Shown: positions 1 to 8,878 of the stretch, one piece after another | Numbering within the stretch: position 1 is the stretch's first letter | Layout: every line of letters begins with the position of its first letter | DNA from: an uncultured beta proteobacterium | GTDB taxonomy: Bacteria; Pseudomonadota; Gammaproteobacteria; Burkholderiales; SG8-41 | Assembly: GCA_903889565.1 (NCBI GenBank) | Contig: CAISYC010000071.1 | Coordinates: 62,001 to 126,000, forward strand | Reading direction: 5' to 3' | Length of the DNA stretch: 64,000 nt | Notes under the pieces: model-generated | What the model was told of the DNA's origin: nothing | What the model saw: only the letters and a program-made list of their open reading frames with translations | Databases searched by the model: none | Translations under genes and position numbers: made by a program

Positions 1-299
1 AGAATGGCGTCCAGCCATTGCGCCACGCGCGGGTAATCGAGCTGCATGAACGGAATGCTGATGCCCGGCTGGTTGTCGAAGGCCTGCAGGTAGAGCGTCA
101 GCATTTGCGCGAGCCCCACCTGTTCGCCGAAGCTGGCCGCGCGCAGCACCGGTAGCGGCGGCGGTGGTTCAAGGGCCTCGGCGCGCGCGACCGGTCTGGG
201 CTGGGCGCTTTGCCACCCGATCTGCAGCAGCAGCGATGCCGCCAGCATGACGACGACCGAACGCGGTACCGCCGACAGCGGCCGTTCGTCGCGCGCCAC
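1..299 (-). CDS. Hypothetical membrane-anchored protein, N-terminal part (cut by window edge)
   Basis: This reading frame runs leftward from a GTG at 299 and stays open to the window edge, giving about 99 residues with no stop. The GTG overlaps the TAG stop of the upstream ABC-2 permease by one base (TAGTG), which suggests translational coupling. Residues about 15-30 form a single hydrophobic segment, followed by a proline-rich stretch and a soluble region, so a protein anchored by its N terminus is likely. I do not recognise the family. Its place directly behind a permease suggests an accessory subunit of that ABC transporter, which is inference only. Confidence 0.6.
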   Translation of the reverse strand, partial: MARDERPLSAVPRSVVVMLAASLLLQIGWQSAQPRPVARAEALEPPPPLPVLRAASFGEQVGLAQMLTLYLQAFDNQPGISIPFMQLDYPRVAQWLDAI

Positions 300-1072
300 T
301 ACAGATTCCGGCGGTGGAAATCGAACATCGCCGCCGCCGCCAGCAGGGCGACATACAACGCGGCCTGCGTGGCATTGGCGGCGATGGCGCCCCAGCCGGC
401 GGCGGCATCGGCGAGCCATGCACCGGCGGCGAAACGGTCGAGCGCCGGCACGACGAGGGCGAGCGCTTCGACCAGCCATGACATGACGCGGTGCGACAGC
501 GCATTGTCATCAATGATGGGTGTTGCGCTGATCAGACGGATCGCCGACAGCGCGCGCGCGAGCAGATAAAACGCCGACACGAATGCAGCGGCCGGAATGA
601 GATGGGTGAAGGTGACGATGCAGAATACGCTGAGCGCCGCCATCAGCGCCAGTTCGAGTGCCAGCGACGCGCCCCACTGCAAGGCCGCCGGCAGCGGCGC
701 CAGCAGCAGTTGCGGCAGCGTTGCGATCAGCGCCAGCGGCAGCGCCACGGCGCCGAAGCCGAGCAGGCGCCCGAGCACGTAATCGGAACGCCGCAGATCG
801 AAACTCAGCGTCAGTTCCAGCCCCTTGTCGTTGAATTCGCGCACGATCGAGGACAGCACGTGCAGGCACAGCATGAAGACGGCGACCAGGCGCGTCGCAG
901 CCGCCGAAAACTCGATCTGCAGCCGCGCGCTTTCGATGATCGCGAGCTGGCGGACGAAAAATGTCGCGCCGAAGACCAGCAGCAGCGCGCCGGCGAACAG
1001 CCAGAACAGGCGGGTGCGCGCGGCTTCAAGCAGGGTGAAGCGCGCAATAATCACTATTTGCCGCCGGCGCAT
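299..1072 (-). CDS. ABC-2 type transporter permease
   Basis: This 257-residue protein has about six hydrophobic segments and an N-terminal cytoplasmic start followed by a first membrane span near residues 22-42, which is the layout of ABC-2/NosY-like permeases. It would form the membrane channel of an ABC exporter. No ATPase gene adjoins it. The nearest candidate on the same strand is the orphan ATPase at 17130-17861, on the far side of the pilus cluster. The downstream gene starts in its stop codon. Substrate is unknown. The family call is good, the pairing is inference. Confidence 0.75.
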   Translation of the reverse strand: MRRRQIVIIARFTLLEAARTRLFWLFAGALLLVFGATFFVRQLAIIESARLQIEFSAAATRLVAVFMLCLHVLSSIVREFNDKGLELTLSFDLRRSDYVLGRLLGFGAVALPLALIATLPQLLLAPLPAALQWGASLALELALMAALSVFCIVTFTHLIPAAAFVSAFYLLARALSAIRLISATPIIDDNALSHRVMSWLVEALALVVPALDRFAAGAWLADAAAGWGAIAANATQAALYVALLAAAAMFDFHRRNL

Positions 1073-1085
1073 GGAATAATCTTCG

Positions 1086-1115
1086 TTGTGAAAAAGCGAA
1101 CGCGGGCAGTATAAC
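1086..1115 (+). promoter_or_regulatory. Candidate sigma-70 promoter for the histidine kinase gene
   Basis: A TTGTGA -35 hexamer (1086-1091) lies 18 bases before a TATAAC -10 hexamer (1110-1115), in the gap between the divergent permease and kinase genes. The kinase ATG at 1174 is about 55 bases downstream. Found by eye. Confidence 0.5.
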
Positions 1116-1173
1116 GAAACTCACGGCGCCGCGGCGCCGCGCAGATACCGCGACGACGACCAGAGGAACACGC

Positions 1174-2892
1174 ATGAACGAAGTGATCGCCACCCGGCCG
1201 CACCGCCTGATCGGTTCGCATCCCCAGTGGTGGCTGGGCGGCATGCTGCTCGCGCTGCACGCCGCGCTGGCGTGGGGCATCGACAGCCTGTTCGCGCGCG
1301 CCATGCTGCTCACGCATTTCGGCATTTTCCTGATGTGGCAGCCGGTATGGCGCGGCGAGCGCAGCCTTGAGGCGCGCCATGCCTTTGTCGTCATCGTCGT
1401 CGGCATCATGCTGACCGGCTGGAACAACTGGTGGCTGATGGCGGTGTGGCTGGCGGTGCTGTTCGCGCTGATCGGCGGCAACCTGATCGGCAGCGACCAG
1501 CCGCGCCAGCGCTTCGCGGCGATTCTGGCCGCGCTTTATCTGTTGTCTTTGCTGCTGATCTGGGTGGTGCCGCATTTATTCGCCGACCAGCTGTTCGACG
1601 CCGTGCAAACCGGCCTCGTGCGCTGGGGTCTGCCGCTGCTGCCTTTGATCATCGTGCTGGTGCCGGCGCCGACCAGCACGCGGTCTTCGCCGCTGACGGT
1701 GGACCTTTTTTACAGCGTGATGCTGTTCCTGCTGGTGACCGGACTGGTGCTCGGCAGTTTTGTCGTCAAGCAGGTCAGCCACGGCGACTACGCGCTGGCG
1801 CTGGCGCAGAGCCTGATGGTGATGGCGATGGTGCTGATGACGCTGAGCTGGTTGTGGAATCCGCGCAGCGGCTTCATGGGCCTTGGTCACGTCATGTCGC
1901 GTTATCTGATGAGTCTCGGCCTGCCGTTCGAGCGCTGGGTCAAGGGGCTCGCGGATCTTGCCGAGCGCGAGCGCGAACCGGAGCGTTTTCTGCAACTGGC
2001 GCTGCACGAACTGTGCGCGTTGCCGTGGGTTTCGGGCGTGATCTGGCGGGTGCCGCACGGCAGCGGCGAAATCGGCCGGCGCTCGCGTTTTCAGGCCGAA
2101 TATTCATTTCAGGATCTGACGCTGACCTTTCACACGAACTGGTCGCTGAGCCCCGCATTGCTGCTGCATCTGAAATTGCTGACGCAGATGCTCGGTCATT
2201 TCCATCAGGCCAAGGTGCGCGAAGAAGTGCAGCGCCAGAACGCCTATACGCAGGCGATCCATGAAACCGGCGCGCGGTTGACCCACGACGTGAAAAACCT
2301 GCTGCAGTCCCTGCGTTCGCTGTGCGCCGCCGCCGAGAGCAGCAGCGCCGGCGAGGCGGCTGCGCTGCAATCGCTGGTCAGGCGGCAGCTGCCGCAGATC
2401 GCGCAGCGGCTGACCACCACGCTGGAAAAACTGCAGGAGCCGGGCAAGAGCGAAAGCACGCGCGCCGCCGCCGATGCGTGGTGGAACGGACTGAAACACC
2501 GCTACACGCGCAGTGAAATCAGCTTTTCCGATGACGGCGGCATGCACGATCTGCAACTGCCGGTCGAGTTGTTCGACAGCGTGGCCGAAAACCTGCTGCA
2601 AAACGCGATTGCGAAATCGCAGCAGCACGCCGACCTGCGCATCACGGTGCGGTTTGCCAGCGAACGCGGCGGCACGCTGCTGGTCTGCGACAGCGGCGAC
2701 ATGGTGTCGCCGGCGATTGCCGGCAAGCTGCTGTCGGCGCCGGTGCCGTCGCAGAACGGTCTTGGCGTCGGCCTCTATCATGCCGCGCGCCAGGCCGAGC
2801 AGCTGGGTTACCGGCTGGAGTTGTCCGACAATCGCGCCGGCAGCGTGTGCTTTCGTCTGGCCGCCGCAGTCACGGCAGTTTCTGCGCCGTAA
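1174..2892 (+). CDS. Membrane sensor histidine kinase (PrsK-like arrangement)
   Basis: This 572-residue protein has roughly eight hydrophobic segments in residues 20-230, then a cytoplasmic GAF-like stretch (about 250-340) and a kinase core. The phosphoacceptor H-box is THDVKN with His371. The N-box ENLLQNA is at 472-478, the G1 box DSGD at 506-509 and the G2 box GLGVGLY at 529-535, so it should bind ATP and autophosphorylate. A multi-span sensor, GAF-like region and kinase in this order resemble PrsK kinases of PEP-CTERM systems, but no exosortase is seen here. A likely partner is the sigma-54 response regulator at 15557-17005 at the other end of the pilus cluster. Its 3' end overlaps the convergent pilin-like gene by 23 bases. 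Confidence 0.8.
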   Translation: MNEVIATRPHRLIGSHPQWWLGGMLLALHAALAWGIDSLFARAMLLTHFGIFLMWQPVWRGERSLEARHAFVVIVVGIMLTGWNNWWLMAVWLAVLFALIGGNLIGSDQPRQRFAAILAALYLLSLLLIWVVPHLFADQLFDAVQTGLVRWGLPLLPLIIVLVPAPTSTRSSPLTVDLFYSVMLFLLVTGLVLGSFVVKQVSHGDYALALAQSLMVMAMVLMTLSWLWNPRSGFMGLGHVMSRYLMSLGLPFERWVKGLADLAEREREPERFLQLALHELCALPWVSGVIWRVPHGSGEIGRRSRFQAEYSFQDLTLTFHTNWSLSPALLLHLKLLTQMLGHFHQAKVREEVQRQNAYTQAIHETGARLTHDVKNLLQSLRSLCAAAESSSAGEAAALQSLVRRQLPQIAQRLTTTLEKLQEPGKSESTRAAADAWWNGLKHRYTRSEISFSDDGGMHDLQLPVELFDSVAENLLQNAIAKSQQHADLRITVRFASERGGTLLVCDSGDMVSPAIAGKLLSAPVPSQNGLGVGLYHAARQAEQLGYRLELSDNRAGSVCFRLAAAVTAVSAP

Positions 2893-3613
2893 TCATCTTG
2901 TTCAGCAGCAGCGCGGTCGATAGCCACGATACGAGGTCGTCGTATTCGCCGGCCGCCGCGCCGTTTGCGCTGATGGTGCGGCTGACGAATATGGTGTTGC
3001 CGTCGGTGTTGGCGAGTTCGTCCGCGCTGGCCGGCGCCGGATTCACGCTGCGCAGTGCGGCACTGATCGCGCCGTAACCATTGCGGCCGTGCGAGAGCAC
3101 CACCGCGGGCGCCGTGTTGGTGTAGACGGTCGTTGCGCCCCAAGCGCTCGCCGGACACTGCACGGTGAGATTGCCGCTGCTCGCCAGCTTGAACAGATTG
3201 GCGCGGTCGGTAAAAACAGACGCCGCCCGATAGCGGAAAAAATTGCCCCAGGCATCGCTGCCGGCGATGCCGAGCGTTGCCCACGGCAGATTGCCTTCGG
3301 CGACCGCGCAATTGGTGGCGCCGGCATTCAGATCCTCGATGCCGTCATTGGCACCGGCGCCGCTGCTGCGATCGTGGCAGGGCAGATAGCCGTTCGAAAT
3401 CGCATAACCCATCAGCGCATCGGCGATCTGCGTCAGCGCGTTCTGTGTGTCGGCAATCTTGCGCTGCTCGACCTGTGCGGTCAGCGGAACCAGCAGCGTC
3501 GACAGCAGCATGCTCAGCAGCAGCATGCCGATGGCGACTTCGATGAGGGTGAATCCGGTTGCGCCGGCGCACTGCGCGTTGGCGGGTGAAGGGCGAAGGC
3601 TGTGTTCATGCAT
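2870..3613 (-). CDS. Type IV pilin-like (minor pilin/pseudopilin) protein
   Basis: This 247-residue protein has a type III prepilin leader ending in glycine followed by FTLIEVAIGML, with Glu at mature position 5 and a hydrophobic N-terminal helix. That is the hallmark of type IV pilins and pseudopilins. The leader is long (about 20 residues). The body has a LPCHD...LPW.TLG pattern with cysteines that also occurs in the neighbouring broken pilin-like gene. A GGAG ribosome-binding site lies 8 bases before the ATG. It is the last gene of the minus-strand pilus cluster, so a minor pilin role is likely. It would need a prepilin peptidase, which is not in this window. Confidence 0.85.
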   Translation of the reverse strand: MHEHSLRPSPANAQCAGATGFTLIEVAIGMLLLSMLLSTLLVPLTAQVEQRKIADTQNALTQIADALMGYAISNGYLPCHDRSSGAGANDGIEDLNAGATNCAVAEGNLPWATLGIAGSDAWGNFFRYRAASVFTDRANLFKLASSGNLTVQCPASAWGATTVYTNTAPAVVLSHGRNGYGAISAALRSVNPAPASADELANTDGNTIFVSRTISANGAAAGEYDDLVSWLSTALLLNKMITAQKLP

Positions 3614-3626
3614 GGCGGGGTCTCCG

Positions 3627-4796
3627 TTATTTCAAGGCGATCAAGAGGCGGGTCTTCTGCATGCTGCCTGCATTGGCGAACCAAAGCAGGGCGCGGGTGC
3701 CGCTATTGCCGGCGCCGACGACGGTGGTCGTGGCGTCGATCAGCGAGCGGTCGAGCGTGACGAATGCATTCCCGCACTGCGCGGCAGTGCCGCCGGTCGC
3801 GCAATTGGCGTCGAGCAGATAGTTGAACGTGGTGCGCCACTGGTTGTGGTCGAACCAGCTCATGCTTTTTGCCGCCATGATCTGATTGAGCAGAACGTCG
3901 TCGCTCGGCAGATAACCGCGCAGCACGGTCGTGCCCGCAGCCGGCGCACTCGCGTTGCAGACAACGGCCGAACTGCAGTTGGCCGCCGGCAGCGGCAGGC
4001 GGCCCTGGCCCTGCGCGGCGGTTGTCGTGAAGTATTGCGCGAGCACCGCCTGCAACTCGTTGGCGAGCCGGCGCTGGGCGATCGCAAAAATGTCGGCTGC
4101 CGCAATTGCGGCCAGGCGGTCGTTGTATCCCTGGTCGGCGGCGATGCGCAGGCGGAATGGATCGGCCGGGTTGTAGGATTCGATGAACTGCGTGTGGTCG
4201 CCCGCGCGCGCCGCCTCGCGCGATTGCGTACCGAATGCCTTGCCCGCCGAAAATACCACCGCGACCCAGGGGCCGGCGACCGCGCGCGGATTGTCGCAGG
4301 GTCAGCGTGTTCCGGTCGACGGGCCGGAGCAATCGTAGCCGTTGATCTGGCCGCTGGTGCCGGGATTGACGATTTTCGAGGTGCTGTCCTGAAACGCCGG
4401 GGCAACCATGTACCACAGCCGTTCGCCGTCGCCATCGCGCAGGTCGGGCAGACCGAGCGTGCGCCATGGCAGCCGGCCGATCAGGCTGGGGCAGCTCTGG
4501 CCGGCGAGCAGATCGGCAATGCCGTCATTGGGCACGTTGCTGCCGGCGATGTTGGTTACCGCGTCGGGGCAGGGCAGACTGCCCGGATGATTGGCGTCGC
4601 TGGCGGCGCGGCTGATCAGGGCATGTTTGGCTTGCGCCAGCGCATTGGTAGTGGTCTGCGCGTTTCGAGTGCGGTTAAGCGTGCTGCCGAGGCCGGAGAT
4701 GGCGAACGAGGCGCTGACGCCGACAACCGCAACCAATCCCAGCATCGCGTAACCGCGCTCGCGGTGTGCCTGCATGATGCTGCGTGATTTCGCCAT
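3627..4796 (-). pseudogene. Pilin-like gene interrupted by an in-frame TGA
   Basis: The frame starts at ATG 4796 (GGGGG ribosome-binding site upstream) and would encode about 389 residues, but codon 165 is TGA (4302-4304). The frame continues open after it with no shift to 3627. The N-terminal half has RERGYAMLGL followed by a hydrophobic helix, a pilin-like start that lacks the usual Glu at mature position 5. It also carries the LPCPD...NDG...C...LPW.TLG pattern seen in the next pilin gene. The C-terminal half could only restart from a GTG at 4259 with no visible ribosome-binding site. This could be a true nonsense mutation, a sequencing error or read-through; the sequence alone does not decide. 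Confidence 0.75.
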
Positions 4797-4845
4797 CGAA
4801 CCCCCCGTCGGTTTGCGCGCGCCGACGACCGGGTGATGGTTGCGT

Positions 4846-5454
4846 CTACCGGTTGTCGGTGCCGCCTGCGGCTGCTGCGTCCTGCGCGTCGCTGCTGTCG
4901 ATGCGCTGTTTTCGTTGCAGCCTTGTGGAGGATTCTATGGAGTCGGTGGCTGCCCCGGCTGTGCGTTTTTGTACCGCCTGGGCGTTGTTGTCGGCGGGGG
5001 ACGCGGGTTTTTCCTCGATTTTCGGCGGCAGGCGGCGACGGAAACCTTCCTCCACGGTACCGCTGAGTATTTCGACCGTTTGTCCGACCTTGAGATCGAC
5101 GCTGCGTCCGCTGTCAGGCACCGACAGCTGGACTCTGGTGTCGCCCTTGCGCGTGGAGATGTTGACGCCGGCGGCGTTGCCGCTGCTGACCGGCTTGTTG
5201 TTCAGCCAGACCGTGCTGTTGCCGTCGCTGCGCTGAATGAGCCCGTTGACGCTGACATTGCGCGGCGCCGGCGCTGCCGCCGGGGTCGTGGATTTTTCGC
5301 TGTCGTCGTCGCCGAAATCGACGCGCACATTCTGTTTGCGCGCGGCATCCAGCGCTGCGCGTTGCGCCGGCGTGAAGAACATGCGGCCGAGATCGGCGGC
5401 GTTTGCGGCGCCGGCGGCCATCAGCAGCACGCTCAACAGAAGGCGCGCGCTCAT
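4846..5454 (-). CDS. mshK: MshK/PilP-like periplasmic pilus assembly protein
   Basis: This 202-residue protein starts at ATG 5454, which overlaps the stop of the upstream PilO-like gene (ATGA). It has a clear Sec signal peptide (LLLSVLLMAAGAANA). A central beta-rich region (NGLIQR...VWLNNKPV...V.I....G..V.L) resembles the short MshK/PilP-type domain that links the inner-membrane complex to the secretin. The C-terminal tail is charged, low in complexity and rich in Lys/Gln/Ser. Position right behind MshJ-like and MshI-like genes supports the call. The similarity is weak, so it could also be a general secretin-linked periplasmic factor. Confidence 0.6.
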   Translation of the reverse strand: MSARLLLSVLLMAAGAANAADLGRMFFTPAQRAALDAARKQNVRVDFGDDDSEKSTTPAAAPAPRNVSVNGLIQRSDGNSTVWLNNKPVSSGNAAGVNISTRKGDTRVQLSVPDSGRSVDLKVGQTVEILSGTVEEGFRRRLPPKIEEKPASPADNNAQAVQKRTAGAATDSIESSTRLQRKQRIDSSDAQDAAAAGGTDNR

Positions 5455-6074
5455 GGTTTTTTGTCTCCGCCGGCAGCGGTCGGCGCGGAAACCGTAATCC
5501 ACGTCAGCTCGCAGTCGGCGCGCAGATTCGGCTGGTAACGCACGTTGACCGTGGCGCCGCCGCCTGAGCGTTCGATCTGGCACTGATTGACCGAGAAGAA
5601 GCCGGCGCCCTGTTTGCCCAGCGTGCGCAGCAGCGTCATGAGGTCGCCTTCATGCAGCAGGCTGAAGTTGATCTTCATCGCCGACTGGTGCATCAGGAGC
5701 TGGCCGGTATTGAGTTCGCTCGCATAGGGATAGGGTTGCTGGGCGCCGATCTGATAGTTGATGCCGAACAACTGCGCCTGCTGGTTTGCCAGGCGCAGCC
5801 CCTCGACCCAGTTCAGGCGCTGCTCCTCGCCGGCAAAGCCGAGCTTTTCGAGTTTTTGATAGTCGGGCAGATAACGGACGATGACATTTTTTTCGTCGCC
5901 AGAGCGCTGCAGGCGCGTGCGTGCTTCGCGCATCTGCGTGGTGTGCTGGGCGAGATCGCGTTTGGCCGCGGTGAGATTCTGGTCGAGGTAATAAATTCCG
6001 CCGATGCCGGCGGCGATGATCGCCAGCAGCAGCAGCAGCGGATTGCGCAGTGCGTTGAGATCGTCGGCGTTCAT
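5451..6074 (-). CDS. mshJ: PilO/MshJ-like inner-membrane alignment protein
   Basis: This 207-residue protein has a short cytoplasmic N terminus, one transmembrane helix (about 12-30), a coiled-coil stretch (about 32-60) and a periplasmic C-terminal domain with alternating strands. That is the PilO/GspM/MshJ layout. In type IV pili such proteins pair with PilN to link the cytoplasmic motor to the secretin. Its start overlaps the stop of the upstream MshI-like gene by 4 bases (6071-6074), so the genes are translationally coupled. Assignment rests on topology and context more than on motifs. Confidence 0.7.
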   Translation of the reverse strand: MNADDLNALRNPLLLLLAIIAAGIGGIYYLDQNLTAAKRDLAQHTTQMREARTRLQRSGDEKNVIVRYLPDYQKLEKLGFAGEEQRLNWVEGLRLANQQAQLFGINYQIGAQQPYPYASELNTGQLLMHQSAMKINFSLLHEGDLMTLLRTLGKQGAGFFSVNQCQIERSGGGATVNVRYQPNLRADCELTWITVSAPTAAGGDKKP

Positions 6075-7636
6075 AGGGTCGGCTTCAGCACGATGACCAT
6101 TTTGAATTCGGCGCGGCCCACCTGCTCGCGGTTTTCGATGGTGTTGCCCGACAGCGACAGCGTCGGGTTGATGTCGAGCGGCAGTTTGAGCACGCGGACT
6201 TCGGCCACTTCGGGGCGCGCCGACAGCGTTGCCGCAAAGCGGTTGATGGATTCGATCGCCGCGCGGAAATCGCCGCGGAACGGACGCACCTCGCCGTCGA
6301 TGGCGGCGCTTTGCTTGCGTGCCCCGCTGGCTGTGCCCGGCGGCGGTGAGGCGGTGGCCGGCGCGGCCGTTTTCGCGCCGCCGTCGGTGCCGATTTCATT
6401 GCGGTCGTATTTCCAGCCGAAGTTGCGCAGATAAATTGCCGGATTCTGCTCGAGCGCGTCGCTGATCAGCGACATGGCGAGTTCCGGGGTGCGCGTGGTA
6501 CTGCCGATCCTCTGCGAAATTTCGACCGTGCGCTGCAGATTTTCCGCGGTGGTCGGCGCCGCCGGGAACAGGCGCGTCGCCTCCAGATAACGCAACTGCA
6601 GGTCGGCGGTCTGTTTTTTCGCGTTTTCGATATCGAGTTCGGTGTCGTAGATCTGGTAGGCGGTCAAACCGCACCATGCGGCGATGGCAAAGGCGGTGAC
6701 CGCGGACAGCGCATAAAGGCCGCGCCGCATCTGGTGCTGGCGAAAGCCGGCGGTGACGGCCGCGGGCGCCAGATTGTTTTCCGGCGCGCGCAGTCCCAAC
6801 AGGTGCAGGTAGAGCGAGTCGTTCGATGAGTCGAGCGCGGGCACCGCGATGCCGAGACTCGACGAAATCTCCTGCCGGCCGACGCGGCGACAGTCGATGT
6901 TCGGGCTGTCGCGCGCAATCGTTTGCGCCAGATCGGCGAGGGTGTCGTTGCGGTCGACGATCAGTACCGACAGGTGTTCGTCGAGGGTCATCACGCGCAG
7001 CGCATGCAGATAGAGGCGCGTGTTGGAAATTTCCTCGGCGTAACCCTTGATCGCGTTGGGGCCCTTCGATTCGGCGCGTGCAAGCCGGCTGATGCGCAGC
7101 TTTTGATCGCGGAAATAGGTCAGCCGCATGCCTGCCGTGTGCAGTGAGACCAGCAGCAGGTTCGGTTGTTTGATGCCGAGCTTTTCCGGCATTGCCGCGC
7201 TGACCGTCGGCAGCAGGAAAATTCCGACCACCGGAAAGCCGAGTTCCTGCACCGGCTTCAGCCAGTTGCTGACGAGTTCGGGGTTGGTCAGCGCGCAGAA
7301 CAGATAGCGGTCGTCGCGGCGCTTGCCGACGTCGCGGCCCTGCAGACGCGCGCTGAAGTACGGTGTGCTGCGGTAATGCTGCTTGAGCTTGCGGTTGAGC
7401 ATTTCCGCGCGATCGCTGCCGAAGCTGTGCGGCAACGACTCGAAACGGTAATCCTCTTCCACCGCGTCGACGATGATCTTGACCGGCAGGCGCTTTGCCG
7501 CCTGCAGAAACTCGCGGAATCCGGCGACGCCGTTGTCATCGTTTTCAAATACCGTGCAGGCGGCGAAGCGGCCGCCGCGCCACAAGGCTGCGCTGACTTG
7601 GGCGGCGGATACGCAAACCAGAATACTGTCGGACAT
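6071..7636 (-). CDS. mshI: MshI-like fusion of PilM-type and PilN-type domains
   Basis: This 521-residue protein begins with a cytoplasmic region of about 300 residues with an actin-like PilM pattern. A single transmembrane helix follows (about 305-326), then a periplasmic coiled coil and a PilN-like alpha/beta domain. PilM and PilN are separate proteins in classical type IVa pili; here one chain could do both jobs, as in MshI. It overlaps mshJ by 4 bases and lies 24 bases after the platform gene. It probably couples the ATPase and platform protein to the periplasmic alignment complex. A proline/alanine-rich linker near residues 415-445 is a local oddity. Confidence 0.7.
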   Translation of the reverse strand: MSDSILVCVSAAQVSAALWRGGRFAACTVFENDDNGVAGFREFLQAAKRLPVKIIVDAVEEDYRFESLPHSFGSDRAEMLNRKLKQHYRSTPYFSARLQGRDVGKRRDDRYLFCALTNPELVSNWLKPVQELGFPVVGIFLLPTVSAAMPEKLGIKQPNLLLVSLHTAGMRLTYFRDQKLRISRLARAESKGPNAIKGYAEEISNTRLYLHALRVMTLDEHLSVLIVDRNDTLADLAQTIARDSPNIDCRRVGRQEISSSLGIAVPALDSSNDSLYLHLLGLRAPENNLAPAAVTAGFRQHQMRRGLYALSAVTAFAIAAWCGLTAYQIYDTELDIENAKKQTADLQLRYLEATRLFPAAPTTAENLQRTVEISQRIGSTTRTPELAMSLISDALEQNPAIYLRNFGWKYDRNEIGTDGGAKTAAPATASPPPGTASGARKQSAAIDGEVRPFRGDFRAAIESINRFAATLSARPEVAEVRVLKLPLDINPTLSLSGNTIENREQVGRAEFKMVIVLKPTL

Positions 7637-7660
7637 GGTGTGTGGGTTTCCGGCGCGCGG

Positions 7661-8869
7661 CTAAAACTTTATCTTGCCCAGAATATCATAGACCGGGCCC
7701 AGCACCGCCCACATGATGAATGCCATCATGCCGCCCAGACACACGGTCAATGCCGGTCCGATCATCGCCATGCCCTTGTCGACCGAGTCCTTGACGTCGC
7801 GGTTGTAAAAGTAGGTGCAGTTCATCAGCGCCGTGTCGAGCGCGCCGGTGGCCTCGCCGACGCGCAGCATGCGGATCACCAGCGGCGGGAAAATGCCCAG
7901 ATTCTGGAAAGTCTCCGTCAGACTTTCGCCGGCGTTGATCTGCTGGCCGGCGCGCACCAGGCCGTCGGCGATCACGCGGTTGCCGACGATCTCCTCGGAC
8001 GTCTTGATGGCATCGAGAATCGTGATGCCCGACTGGTACATCAAGGCGAAAAAATTGGTGAAGCGCGACATGATGATTTTCTGGATGATCGGACCGATCA
8101 CCGGCAGATGCAGCTTGGAGTAATCCCACAAGTACTGCGCTTTCTGGTTGCGCCGGATCGTCGCCACCAGCGCTATGACCACCACGGTCGGAATGCCGAA
8201 TACCAGCGGCCAGTAATTGATGACGAAATTCGAGGTAAAAATCAGGAACTGGGTCTGCAGCGGCAGGGTGATGCCCATCGCCTTCAACAACTGCACCACC
8301 TGCGGCACCAGAAACACCAGCATGAACAGCAGCACCGCGACCACCACCACCAGCACGAATGCGGGATACATCAACAGGCGCTTGGTCTGCGCCGCCAGTT
8401 CGTCCTGCCATTTGAGCGTGGCGCCGAGGTTGGCGAAAACCTCGGTCAGCCGGCCGGCCTGCTCACCGGCGCGAATCAGGCTGACGAACACGTTGTCGAA
8501 CACCGAAGGGTGCTGCGACATCGATTGCGAAAGAATGCGGCCGCCCTCCATGTCCTCGGTAAGGGTGGTGAGAATTTCGCGGAAGCGCGGATTCTCGATC
8601 GAATCGCGCAGGTCGCGCACGCCTTCGAGCAGCGGGATGCCCGAACGCGTGATCTGTTCCATGTCAAAGCAGAAGGTGATGAGGTCGCGGCGCGTGACCT
8701 TGCCGCCGGCGCCGAAGCTGCTGGCGGATTTTTCGAGTTCGCGGAAAGTGATGAGATCGAGGCCCATGCGGCGCAGCCGCAATTCGAGATCGACCTCGTT
8801 GGCGGCGTCGAGGGCGCCGCGCGCCGGCTGGCCTGTTTTATCGACAGCCTTGTACTGGAATGAGGCCAC
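7661..8869 (-). CDS. mshG: Type IV pilus/type II secretion platform protein, GspF/PilC/MshG family
   Basis: This 402-residue protein has the two tandem GspF domains and three hydrophobic spans of the inner-membrane platform that the extension ATPase acts on. The N terminus MASFQYKAVDKTGQ and repeated patterns such as GIPLLEG and GITILDAI are characteristic. Length matches the family (about 400). It starts 9 bases after the end of the ATPase gene mshE, the usual pairing. Function as pilus assembly platform is well supported; the MSHA subtype rests on context. Confidence 0.9.
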   Translation of the reverse strand: MASFQYKAVDKTGQPARGALDAANEVDLELRLRRMGLDLITFRELEKSASSFGAGGKVTRRDLITFCFDMEQITRSGIPLLEGVRDLRDSIENPRFREILTTLTEDMEGGRILSQSMSQHPSVFDNVFVSLIRAGEQAGRLTEVFANLGATLKWQDELAAQTKRLLMYPAFVLVVVVAVLLFMLVFLVPQVVQLLKAMGITLPLQTQFLIFTSNFVINYWPLVFGIPTVVVIALVATIRRNQKAQYLWDYSKLHLPVIGPIIQKIIMSRFTNFFALMYQSGITILDAIKTSEEIVGNRVIADGLVRAGQQINAGESLTETFQNLGIFPPLVIRMLRVGEATGALDTALMNCTYFYNRDVKDSVDKGMAMIGPALTVCLGGMMAFIMWAVLGPVYDILGKIKF

Positions 8870-8878
8870 GGCCGGGGG

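Noticed and set aside
4259-4301. Independent start (GTG 4259) for the second half of the broken pilin-like gene
   Set aside because: No ribosome-binding site precedes it, and the frame is continuous upstream with protein-like codons up to the TGA.
4302-4304. TGA as a selenocysteine codon
   Set aside because: Pilin-like proteins are not known selenoproteins, no obvious SECIS-like hairpin was seen right after the TGA, and no sel genes are in the window.
7166-8863. A 565-codon plus-strand frame antisense to mshG
   Set aside because: It mirrors the codon pattern of mshG; the translation is low in hydrophobic residues and His/Gln-rich, typical of an antisense shadow.
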